Assembly: GCF_020829495.1 (NCBI RefSeq)
Contig: NZ_JAIVFQ010000027.1
Location: 18,203-82,202 of the forward strand
Source of the DNA: Nostoc favosum CHAB5714
GTDB taxonomy: Bacteria; Cyanobacteriota; Cyanobacteriia; Cyanobacteriales; Nostocaceae
Reading direction: 5' to 3'
Length of the DNA stretch: 64,000 nucleotides
In this document: one piece after another, positions 27,701 to 35,013 of the stretch
Layout: each line of letters begins with the position of its first letter
Numbering within the stretch: position 1 is the first letter of the stretch
Notes under the pieces: generated by a model
What the model was told of the DNA's origin: nothing
Seen by the model: the letters and a program-made list of their open reading frames with translations, nothing else
Database searches by the model: none
Made by a program: the position numbers and the translations under genes

Positions 27701-30371
27701 CACAGATAATAATACTGTGGATGAACTATCGGCTATAGAAAATATTAATTTTGGGGAAACTTCAGATTTAGCCAAGACTTGCCCAGAAGTTTTAGGTACT
27801 GAGCCGAAGAATAACTTAGAAACTGCCTTTGAGTTCCCAGAAAACAGAGATATTGAAGATACAGAGCTTGGTTTTGCAAATGATTTATTGTTTACAGAAA
27901 CTGCTATATCAGAAGCAATAAACCAGGAAGAATTAGGAGAAAGTGCGACAACAATTGATTCACAAACGGTTATTCAGGAAGGTGTAGAAACCGATTTGTG
28001 GGATCTAGCAGAGACATCTGACACTGGTACAGGTTCAGAGGGCGAAAACGCTATTGTTACCTCAATTGAAGAATTGGTAACGACAAAAAACGTTGAAGTA
28101 GTTGCTCCAGAAGATGACTTTGCAGACTTGGAAGCATTACTAGGAGAGGAAGTAGCACTTAACCCCAAAGCTAAGGAGATACCAGAAGTAGATTTTGCAG
28201 CTCTGGAAGAATTGCTAGGTACAGATAACAACAGCGATGTCTACGACGGGCTACGCCAACGCCAGCCCTTCAACAATCAACCAGTCTTGGCGAAAAATGC
28301 CATTCCATCACCAGCTACAGATGAATTTGGTGATTTGGAGAAGTTGCTGGCAGAAGCGGATCAAACAATATCCCATTCACCATCAGTAAAATCTAACACC
28401 AACAAAATTCCCCGTCCCTCTACTCGTCGAGCTGCGAGATTTGAAGAAACGATGAAGGTTCCAGTTAAGCAACTGGACGATATGAGTAATTTAGTTGGGG
28501 AGTTGGTGGTAAATCGCAATACCTTAGAGCAGGATCATGAACGCCTGCGGCAGTCATTAGATAACTTGCTAATTCAGGTACAACAACTCTCGGATGTAGG
28601 CGCAAGAATGCAGGAGTTGTACGAGCGATCGCTACTAGAAGCTTCTCTATTAGCTGGACGCAAAAACAAAGACTCCGGCTTACAAGCAGCTGATTCCAAT
28701 GCCGATAGGGGTTTTAGCGAGTTAGAAATGGATCGTTTTACTCCCTTCCATACCCTGTCCCAGCAGATGATTGAACGCATTGTGCGAGTGCGTGAGTCGG
28801 CAAGTGACATTGATTTTGTTACCGAAGAAACCGAGCGAGTAGCAAGGCAGTTCCGCCAAGTAACTACCCAGCTACAAGAGGGATTAACAAGAGCGCGAAT
28901 GGTGCCTTTTGCCCAAACTATCGATCGCTGGCGGCGAGGAGTGCGCGACAACGCCATCAAGTGTGGCAAACAAGTGGAGTTGGTGATCGAAGGTGGCGAT
29001 ACCTTAATTGACAAGATGATTTTGGATCATCTGACCGATCCGTTAACTCACATGCTGAATAATGCGATCGCTCACGGTATTGAAACGGCAGAAGAAAGGC
29101 AAGCTGCTGGTAAACCAGCCATAGGAATCATTACTATCCGTGCCTTCCACCAAGGCAACCAAACGATCATTTCTGTAGGCGATGATGGCGCAGGTATCGA
29201 TTCAGCAAAGGTTAAGGCTAAGGCGGTGAAGATTGGCATGATTACACAAGCGCAGGCAAAAGCCATGTCTCGCCTGGAAGTCTACGATCTGCTGTTCCAG
29301 TCTGGTTTTACAATCAAAGACCAAGCAGATGAAATTTCTGGTCGTGGTGTGGGTATGGACGTAGTGCGCTCCGAGATTAGCGAAATTCGGGGGACAGTGA
29401 ACACCGATTCTGCGATCGGAAAGGGAACCACCTTCACCATCCGTCTGCCACTGACTCTGAGTATTTGTAAAGCTCTCTGCTGCGTCTCTGATCGAGCCAG
29501 GATTGCTTTCCCGATGGACGGTGTAGAAGATACGCTGGATATACCAGTCAAAAATATCCAGCACGATGCCAATGGGGAATCATTTATTTCCTGGCGCGAT
29601 ACGGTGCTGCCATTCCGACCCCTTAAGGAACTTTTAACCTTCAATCGCCAGATCAGTCGCGGCAATGTCTATGGTGGCACTAGAGATGATGATATGGTTT
29701 CTGTGGTCGTGGTGCGATCGGCAAATACCCTAATTGCTCTACAGATTGACCTAGTGTTAAGCGAACAAGAAATTGTAATTAAGCAATTTGAAGGGCCAGC
29801 GCCTAAACCCATTGGTGTAGCTGGTGCTACAGTCCTGGGTGATGGTCGGATTATGCCCATTGCTGATGTACTAGAAATAATTGACATCTTCCAAGGACGG
29901 ATTTCTACACAAATTGGTGGCAATTCTTGGCAACAGAAAGGGATTCCCGTAGACACCTCTCCTGCGAAGATTGACCCGACAGTGCTGATCGTCGATGACT
30001 CGATTACAGTCCGAGAGTTGCTCTCCCTAACGTTTAATAAGGCAGGTTATCGTGTAGAACAGGCGCGTGACGGCCAGGAAGCTTGGGATAAACTCCGCTC
30101 CGGTCTGCCTTGCGATATCGTATTTTGCGACATCGAAATGCCCCGTTGCGATGGTCTGGAGTTACTCTCCCGCATTCAGAAAGACTCTAACCTCAACCAC
30201 TTACCGATCGCTATGCTCACCTCGCGGGGTGCAGACAAGCACAGACAAATTGCAGCTCAACTCGGTGCTAGTGGCTACTTTACCAAGCCTTATCTCGAAG
30301 AAGCTCTACTTGAAGCTGCGGCGCGGATGTTGAAAGGGGAGAAACTTGTTAGCAGTACGAGTAATGTTTAA
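24750..30371 (+). CDS. hmpE: Hybrid CheA histidine kinase HmpE (PilL-like) with very long linker
   Basis: An 1873-residue CheA-REC hybrid. Residues 1-110: HPt domain with phospho-acceptor His49 in RAAHSIKGGAAMLG. Residues about 190-315: a helical domain resembling a second, degenerate HPt. Residues about 330-1225: an acidic linker rich in Asp, Glu, Ser, with three repeats of FDENPQLLFEDVATSTYIQM and periodic DFADLEALLGEE-like motifs. Then the dimer domain (about 1230-1400), the ATPase (MLNNAIAHGIE, DDGAGID, GRGVGMDVVR), the CheW-like domain (about 1570-1720) and a receiver (PTVLIVDDSITVRELL, FCDIEMPRCDGLEL, YFTKPY, about 1745-1865). It should phosphorylate HmpB and its own receiver. Related kinases are shorter in the linker. 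Confidence 0.92.
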   Translation: MLPEQQQRILGYFIEEARDHLNTIEQGLLNLEGTLNDPEMISEVFRAAHSIKGGAAMLGLTSIQHTSHRLEDCFKVLKDNPVQIDQKLESLFLGVSDTLKALLEHLSGPYGLSEDAANTLMSETEPVFQWLYQHLELLVEQGKNGVASTTERHTTSVENVSTLTELFLRRDIPSLPEDTHQESPEISLSVTPQEVRDNAARSPLTAKENNWGEFQAQVLQRLREMLQLFKQTTTPSTRQNLQECCYQLVRLGETWNLSKWCGLCQAAASAIGNPENTYLTLAKIVITEIKQAQELVLQGREAEIAISQQLEALLNFAEIELLEVTPNLFDEQSAALTELSIASEPIRSANSEPLVITNLAQTTEELNLDEDTSDHATLASPRASGYANVKGDRPYIQQGTPLNAATHTSLTFTTHEEVHPISSNLDPNGPEVGIAELNTLADLFDGDTPELDESWHQQETLDIVATDDFGIDFSSTDAEDANSDLSDFLSFDEDTSNEQHPTTTATTEDLSLLFGDNFLEKENSESQNQQTSPTTLELSDINVLDINLDSSSQDLQKFIDIYSDTNLLPDVNKNDVVEDLLTLTLDDDIELLPTGEVTQPETEVNASVKLSTNQQNSFDNLFLETRNANWVEEITPSDYVELPQETGLSLDSLFAEMEEQTLLPTSEPELGDLFDTSPTTAPEFSESENDLSNFWNQETTEEQDEFNSLIEQNVERALEESLFAATNDIFADSQQPIPSPIASFDIEEDFDLNFQHQEQLDLIFSSDSGDDLFDELTPSNPSISPAISDRIQPFAPETPLLAQHLGEEIIKRSQQPEALDFVPEFTNQPSEISAVDLELDSFNPFDENPQLLFEDVATSTYIQMETTDNTVDELSATENINFGETSDLGSLQPQPDDSFDSFDENPQLLFEDVATSTYIQMETTDNNTVDELSAIETSLDINFGETSDLASFQAQPDDSFDSFDENPQLLFEDVATSTYIQMETTDNNTVDELSAIENINFGETSDLAKTCPEVLGTEPKNNLETAFEFPENRDIEDTELGFANDLLFTETAISEAINQEELGESATTIDSQTVIQEGVETDLWDLAETSDTGTGSEGENAIVTSIEELVTTKNVEVVAPEDDFADLEALLGEEVALNPKAKEIPEVDFAALEELLGTDNNSDVYDGLRQRQPFNNQPVLAKNAIPSPATDEFGDLEKLLAEADQTISHSPSVKSNTNKIPRPSTRRAARFEETMKVPVKQLDDMSNLVGELVVNRNTLEQDHERLRQSLDNLLIQVQQLSDVGARMQELYERSLLEASLLAGRKNKDSGLQAADSNADRGFSELEMDRFTPFHTLSQQMIERIVRVRESASDIDFVTEETERVARQFRQVTTQLQEGLTRARMVPFAQTIDRWRRGVRDNAIKCGKQVELVIEGGDTLIDKMILDHLTDPLTHMLNNAIAHGIETAEERQAAGKPAIGIITIRAFHQGNQTIISVGDDGAGIDSAKVKAKAVKIGMITQAQAKAMSRLEVYDLLFQSGFTIKDQADEISGRGVGMDVVRSEISEIRGTVNTDSAIGKGTTFTIRLPLTLSICKALCCVSDRARIAFPMDGVEDTLDIPVKNIQHDANGESFISWRDTVLPFRPLKELLTFNRQISRGNVYGGTRDDDMVSVVVVRSANTLIALQIDLVLSEQEIVIKQFEGPAPKPIGVAGATVLGDGRIMPIADVLEIIDIFQGRISTQIGGNSWQQKGIPVDTSPAKIDPTVLIVDDSITVRELLSLTFNKAGYRVEQARDGQEAWDKLRSGLPCDIVFCDIEMPRCDGLELLSRIQKDSNLNHLPIAMLTSRGADKHRQIAAQLGASGYFTKPYLEEALLEAAARMLKGEKLVSSTSNV
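27266..27760 (+). repeat. Three imperfect 171-183 bp repeats inside hmpE
   Basis: The word TTTCGATGAAAATCCGCAAC begins at 27281, 27452 and 27635, giving periods of 171 and 183 bp (57 and 61 codons). The copies are almost identical and in frame, so the linker has grown by recent in-frame duplication. Confidence 0.88.
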
Positions 30372-30383
30372 TAAGTAAGTAAT

Positions 30384-30418
30384 AAAAGACCTTGGCAGTA
30401 AACCTGTCAAGGTCTTTT
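30384..30418 (+). terminator. Rho-independent terminator after hmpE
   Basis: AAAAGACCTTG (30384-30394) pairs with CAAGGTCTTTT (30408-30418) around a 13-base loop that itself starts GCAG and ends CTGT. It lies 13 bases after the hmpE stop and ends in TTTT. Confidence 0.82.
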
Positions 30419-30563
30419 ACTCAAACGAGATAAAAATTACGGTTATTTACTGGTTTTAAATCAAATCTTCATACAAAACTATCGGTTTTTTCGGTTTTTA
30501 TTGAAACATGATGTTGCAACCCATATACTCATTATTAATCAAGACTATGATGCTATTTGCCTT

Positions 30564-31423
30564 ATGCATAAGGAATCAAAGATCAAAAGTTTAATAAAAT
30601 TAGGATTTGCTATCTCTGGCGTTGTTCTTTCTCTTGCAACTATAGAAGTAGCAAAAGCAGATATTGTACCAGGCACGCTTTCTACCGATGCGTTCGATTC
30701 TACACAAGGCACAGTGATCACGAATGACGACACAATCATTGATCCTATTAAGAGGATGTTTTAAAAGGGTCTTTTGTTCTCCTAGTTAGTACAGTCAAGT
30801 ATCTCAGTACATGGCTAAAACCTTGATTTATCGTCGAAGTTAACCCAAGTGAGAACAGCAAAATTATACCTTCTGGGGCTTTTAAAACATCCTCTAACGC
30901 TTTTCGTACAAGTGGAGGGTTTGAGGACGGTCATACACTTATGCGTAATGGTGGTCTTGGCTCAATCAGCTTCATTGAGTTTGCCACTGCTTCCCCGGTT
31001 ACAATCGGTGGTGTAAGGTTATTTGCCCACAATGATGGCGAATTTTTCGATTTTCGTCGTGCGATGAGCAATTTTTCACTCTTGGCTGACACAAATTCTG
31101 ACAACGTTTTTGAGACTGTTGTAGCTAACCGAAATATTAATCCCAATTATGCGCTACAGACTGGTAACAATGCAGCACTCCCAGAAGACCTCGATCTGAT
31201 AATCCCATCTCTTGTTGGCAATATAACCGCACAGTCTTGGCGGCTTGAAGTTACGCAAGGAACTAATATACAGCCTTTCGAGGGTGCTAGTCTGGTTGAG
31301 TTGGACGCTTTACCATCTATACCTACCTCTGTTCCTGAACCCACCTCTGCTAGCGGTATTGCTCTTGTCAGTGCTTTGGGAGCATGGATAAAGCGTAAAC
31401 AAAAAGCTTCTAAATGTGCCTAA
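30564..31423 (+). pseudogene. PEP-CTERM sorting domain protein, interrupted by a MITE
   Basis: Two open pieces of one gene. The 5' piece (ATG 30564; the frame is open from 30501) encodes a signal peptide (KLGFAISGVVLSLATIEVAKA) and about 30 mature residues ending DTIIDPI, then runs into the insertion and stops at 30762-30764. The 3' piece resumes at 30898 and ends at 31423 with a PEP-CTERM signal: VPEPTSASG, the hydrophobic IALVSALGAWI and the basic KRKQKAS. Removing 30752-30897 joins ATT-AAC-GCT-TTT and gives one open frame of about 237 codons through ATG 30941. PEP-CTERM proteins are exported and processed by exosortase. Either half alone should be non-functional. Confidence 0.85.
30752..30894. 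mobile_element. 143-bp MITE with 3-bp TAA target duplication
   Basis: Terminal inverted repeats AGAGGATGTTTTAAAAG (30751-30767) and CTTTTAAAACATCCTCT (30879-30895) are perfect over 17 bp, counting one shared duplication base at each side. TAA is present at 30749-30751 and 30895-30897. The element has no coding capacity. The GAGGATGTTTTAAAA ends and the TNA-type duplication resemble IS5-family (IS1031-type) elements, which is an inference without a database search. It disrupts the PEP-CTERM gene. Confidence 0.85.
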
Positions 31424-32764
31424 TTTGAAATAAATAACGCACACTAAAGTAAAAACTTACATATTAACCCTCTTCTATCACTCTCAGAAAACAATAATCG
31501 AAGCAGAAAACTGAAACTATGACTAAATCAAGGTTTGAGGCTTTATTTTCTAATATAAATTCAAAAATGTAGCCCAAACCTGGAAAGTGAAGTCTCGTAA
31601 GCCTTGCAGCGATTGCTTTGTCCAAGAGTGATGGAAGAGGTGTATACACGGTAGGTGAACGGGGAGGGGTTGGGGGTGGGGTTCTTTTATTATGGGTAAT
31701 TTGGCGGACATGATACAATACGGTTCAGTTAAGGCTAAAACTCTTTGTGAAAGTCAATTTTTTTTTTAACGAACCGCAGAGGCGCAGAGAACACAGAGAG
31801 AAGGAAGAAATGCTTAACTGAACAGTATTGGGACATGATATGAGGCAAGGAAAGCCAACATCTTTGAGAACGACGGATTTATCGAAGATTCCAATGTTAA
31901 GAAATAATTCGCTAACAGCATTCGTTCCTCAACCCAACATTTCCGGGCTTTGTTGCTTAACCAAACCTACAATTTTTCTTAACTGAACCATATTAATTTA
32001 TTAACTTATAATACGCCACGACGGAAATAGAGCAACTATTTAAAATCCCTAAAGAGCTTATTCCATAATACTTTTGACTTTTGACTTTTGACTTCCGCCT
32101 TGGGTACTAGGTGCTTTGCAACGATAAAGTCGTGCGTTCAGTGACCCTACGCTCCACCTTCACTGAAATTAACTTTAGAAGGCAAATATTCAATCAGATT
32201 AAAGTATTACATTTTACTCATCAGATAAATACTTATTTAAGAGTAAATGCAAAAATCCATGCTTCAACCTTCAGTAAAAACTCTTGGTTATTAACAGCAT
32301 GTATCGATTATTCATAGCTGCTTCTAGGTCGGTGACACTTTTAGATACTTTAGATAAAACCTCACTATATTTTATAGGTAAATACTCCCTTGTTAATCCT
32401 GCTAGAAAAATTGAGTGTTGTCACCAAAGCCACAAGATAAGCACGGATTAATATTTAATTATCAGTTATGATTTTAACTTTATTTAAAATTATCTAATCG
32501 TCTGTAAGCCTCTACAGGAAAGGCATTTAGGAAAAATTTTTGATTTTCCAGATGGTCTAAAAGTTGCAAATTTCATAGTGAATCAGTTTTATAAAAACAA
32601 ATATTTTGCATAAAATAAGAACGGATCTCTGAGTAATACTTAGCAGCTAAAAACTATCAGTTTTGTAGCTCGGAGACAGAAACTAGTACTTTCATACTTT
32701 TCTTAAAAATGAACTGCTAGTAGCTCATTTTTCACTTAGAAATTAAGAATCAGGAGGATTAATC
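31424..32764. other. Long repeat-bearing intergenic region before the RTX gene
   Basis: About 1.34 kb without a convincing gene. It holds the right-hand part of the ATATCATGTCCGC repeat (GGGTGGGGTTCTT ... GGCGGACATGATA, about 31675-31715), the MITE at 31716-31830, a solo MITE end CTTAACTGAACCATATT (about 31978-31994), and a short TGACTTT tandem near 32078. A 68-codon frame at 32111 has no features. AGGAGG at 32752 marks the ribosome-binding site of the next gene. Confidence 0.6.
31716..31830. mobile_element. 115-bp MITE with 10-bp target duplication (copy 1)
   Basis: Ends CAATACGGTTCAGTTAAG (31716-31733) and CTTAACTGAACAGTATTG (31813-31830), inverted with one mismatch in 18. GGACATGATA is directly duplicated at 31706-31715 and 31831-31840, abutting both ends. 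The interior contains a CGCAGAGGCGCAGAGAACAC stretch. A second copy of the family lies at 59366-59467. The 10-bp duplication and CAAT ends suggest IS4-type mobilisation (inference). Confidence 0.88.
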
Positions 32765-34342
32765 ATGGCAGTAATTTGGATTCCAGGCCCAGAACCAACC
32801 AATAGAGCAGATACAGGTATTAGTGATGCCGCTTCTGATAACTTCAGTGGTTTTGGTGGAAATGACACCCTAATTGGTGGCGCTGGAAATGACACCCTAA
32901 TTGGTGGCGCTGGTCGTGACTTGCTACAAGGTGGCGATGGTATCGACTTGCTAGCCGGTGGGGGCGGGAGCGATACCATAATAGGCGATCGCGGCAACGA
33001 TATCTTCACTGGCGGAGGCGGCGACGACCGACTCATCTGGAACAACGGTGACGGTAGCGACAGAATTAGCGGTAACGCTGGCGATGACGTGGTTGAGGTC
33101 AACGGCGCCGGAGCTGCAGGAGACACCTTCCGCCTGGAACAAGACGCCCAAGGAAGAGCAATCTTTGATCGGCTTAACCTAGTTCCCTTCACCCTGACTG
33201 TAGACACCGCAGAGAGTTTTGAAGTCAATGGTGGCGGAGGCGATGACATCTTCGATGTTAATGACTTGGGGGAAACTAGCCTCAGTGCAGTCAGCTTTAC
33301 AGGCGGTGCTGGAAATGACTCGCTTGATGGTAGTGGCACATCTACACCGTTAACTGGCTCTGGTGATAGTGGAAATGACACCCTAATTGGTGGAACTGGA
33401 AATGACACCCTAATTGGTGGCGCTGGAAATGACTTGCTACAAGGTGGCGATGGTATCGACTTGCTAGCCGGTGGGGGCGGGAGCGATACCATAATAGGCG
33501 ATCGCGGCAACGATATCTTCACTGGCGGAGGCGGCGACGACCGACTCATCTGGAACAACGGTGACGGTAGCGACAGAATTAGCGGTAATGCTGGCGATGA
33601 CGTGGTTGAGGTCAACGGCGCAGGAGCTGCAGGAGACACCTTCCGCCTGGAACAAGACGCCCAAGGAAGAGCAATCTTTGATCGGCTTAACCTAGTTCCC
33701 TTCACCCTGACTGTAGACACCGCAGAGAGTTTTGAAGTCAATGGTGGCGGAGGCGATGACATCTTCGATGTTAATGACTTGGGGGAAACTAGCCTCAGTG
33801 CAGTCAGCTTTACAGGCGGTGCTGGGAATGACTTGCTTGATGGTAGTGGCACAGCTACACCGTTAAGCGGCTTTGGTGGTAACGGTAGTGACAGCCTCTA
33901 TGGTGGCGCTGGCAATGACAGCCTCTATGGTGATGCTGGTAATGACTTCTTAAGAGGTGGCGATGGTAATGATCTTCTGACAGGCGGTAGTGGTAGCGAT
34001 CGCTTCGTGTTCAACTCAGGCGCTCAGTATAATGATGCAGCTCTTGGCGTAGATCAAATTACTGACTTCAGCCGCGCTTCTGACAGAATTGTCCTGGATC
34101 AGACAACTTTCCTCGGACTCAACAATCTGTCCGATATTCAGATAGTAGCTAATGATGCAGCAGCTGCAACTAGCTTTAGACTCATTACTTACAGTCTTGG
34201 AACTGGCAATTTGTTCTTCAACCCAAACTTGAGATCACCAGGCTTTGGGACAGGTGGGCTGTTTGCCAACATTGATAACGATAACGATCCATTCACAGCA
34301 GCGCCAGTATTGGCAGCTACGAACTTTGAGATCGTTGGGTAA
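32765..34342 (+). CDS. RTX (haemolysin-type calcium-binding repeat) protein
   Basis: A 525-residue protein made mostly of glycine/aspartate nonapeptide repeats (GGAGNDTLIGGAGNDTLIGG, GGDGIDLLAGGGGSD) that form calcium-binding parallel beta-rolls. There is no N-terminal signal peptide; the C-terminus has the RTX-end pattern SDRFVFNSGAQYNDA and DQITDFSRASDRIVLD, so type I secretion is likely. Two blocks of 171 residues are near-identical (513-bp duplication), each also containing a non-RTX segment (FRLEQDAQGRAIFDRLNLVP). ATG 32765 follows AGGAGG at seven bases. No enzyme domain was recognised; a structural or surface role is possible. No secretion genes are adjacent. Confidence 0.85.
   Translation: MAVIWIPGPEPTNRADTGISDAASDNFSGFGGNDTLIGGAGNDTLIGGAGRDLLQGGDGIDLLAGGGGSDTIIGDRGNDIFTGGGGDDRLIWNNGDGSDRISGNAGDDVVEVNGAGAAGDTFRLEQDAQGRAIFDRLNLVPFTLTVDTAESFEVNGGGGDDIFDVNDLGETSLSAVSFTGGAGNDSLDGSGTSTPLTGSGDSGNDTLIGGTGNDTLIGGAGNDLLQGGDGIDLLAGGGGSDTIIGDRGNDIFTGGGGDDRLIWNNGDGSDRISGNAGDDVVEVNGAGAAGDTFRLEQDAQGRAIFDRLNLVPFTLTVDTAESFEVNGGGGDDIFDVNDLGETSLSAVSFTGGAGNDLLDGSGTATPLSGFGGNGSDSLYGGAGNDSLYGDAGNDFLRGGDGNDLLTGGSGSDRFVFNSGAQYNDAALGVDQITDFSRASDRIVLDQTTFLGLNNLSDIQIVANDAAAATSFRLITYSLGTGNLFFNPNLRSPGFGTGGLFANIDNDNDPFTAAPVLAATNFEIVG
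32859..33850 (+). repeat. 513-bp direct duplication inside the RTX gene
   Basis: TTGCTACAAGGTGGCGATGG begins at 32921 and again at 33434 (period 513 = 171 codons). The copies differ at few positions, for example AACGGCGCCGG versus AACGGCGCAGG, so the duplication is recent and in frame. Confidence 0.88.
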
Positions 34343-34416
34343 TCACACAGAATCTAAACATGTCTGCAAGTTTGCAGCTAGATCCCAATAACCGCAATCA
34401 TCAGCATTGCTAATTA

Positions 34417-34648
34417 GGGAGCATCCCAATGCAAGCAAATTTATCAAGTTAGCAGGTAGTCATTGCGAATGGAGCGAACGCGAGTGCGTCTCTAAGAGTT
34501 GCGGAATGAAGCAATCGCAAAGTCTAGATGCTGCGATTGCAACTCTTAGAGACGCTACCGCGAACGCTTCATTTCATTACGTACCCTGCGGGAACGCCAA
34601 GGGCGAACGCAATGACAAAATATGTTTTTACACATTTGGGATGCTCCC
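34417..34648. mobile_element. 232-bp MITE-like element with 8-bp target duplication
   Basis: Perfect 13-bp inverted ends GGGAGCATCCCAA (34417-34429) and TTGGGATGCTCCC (34636-34648), abutted on both sides by the 8-bp direct repeat GCTAATTA (34409-34416, 34649-34656). Inside is a second perfect inverted pair, GCGTCTCTAAGAGTTGC (34486-34502) and GCAACTCTTAGAGACGC (34539-34555). No coding capacity. An 8-bp duplication with GG-starting ends fits ISL3-like or related mobilisation (inference). Confidence 0.88.
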
Positions 34649-34840
34649 GCTAATTAGGGATTTTTAATCCAATACGCTTGGGTTGAGCCTAAGCGTTACC
34701 CAACAAAGCCTTGATAATGTTGGGTTTCTTTCCTCAACCCAACCTACGCCAGTTTTAGTTTTTAGCCTTAACCCAGGCTTATTGGTTTTTAACCTTGTTT
34801 CATATTTGGTATTTCTTGTCAATGCGTAAGTTCTAACTAA

Positions 34841-35006
34841 TAGCCCTTTCAAGGTGGGTAAAAATTTTGGTCAGAAAATTTCTCTTTAATCTCTTTACTC
34901 TGTGTTCTCTGCGACTCTGTGGTTAAATAAATTACTTTTAAACCGCAGAGCCACAGAGAACACAGAGAGAAAAAAACAGATTTTAGGAGTCACCTTGAAA
35001 GGGCTA
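34841..35006. mobile_element. 166-bp MITE-like element with 11-bp target duplication
   Basis: Perfect 16-bp inverted ends TAGCCCTTTCAAGGTG (34841-34856) and CACCTTGAAAGGGCTA (34991-35006). GTTCTAACTAA is directly duplicated at 34830-34840 and 35007-35017, abutting both ends. The interior folds on itself through CTCTGTGTTCTCTG and CAGAGAACACAGAG. The right target copy contains the stop codon of the TPR gene. The long duplication suggests an IS4-type transposase (inference). Confidence 0.88.
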
Positions 35007-35013
35007 GTTCTAA

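Noticed and set aside
30501..30764. Separate 87-residue gene
   Set aside because: It is the 5' half of the PEP-CTERM gene broken by the MITE, and its last codons and stop come from the element.
32111..32317. 68-codon frame in the long spacer before the RTX gene
   Set aside because: No ribosome-binding site, no recognised motif, and a composition like the surrounding AT-rich spacer.
32743..33852. Long minus-strand frame opposite the RTX gene (369 codons)
   Set aside because: Its Pro/Ser-rich product with two identical halves mirrors the 513-bp duplication of the RTX gene, whose plus-strand frame has motifs and a strong ribosome-binding site.
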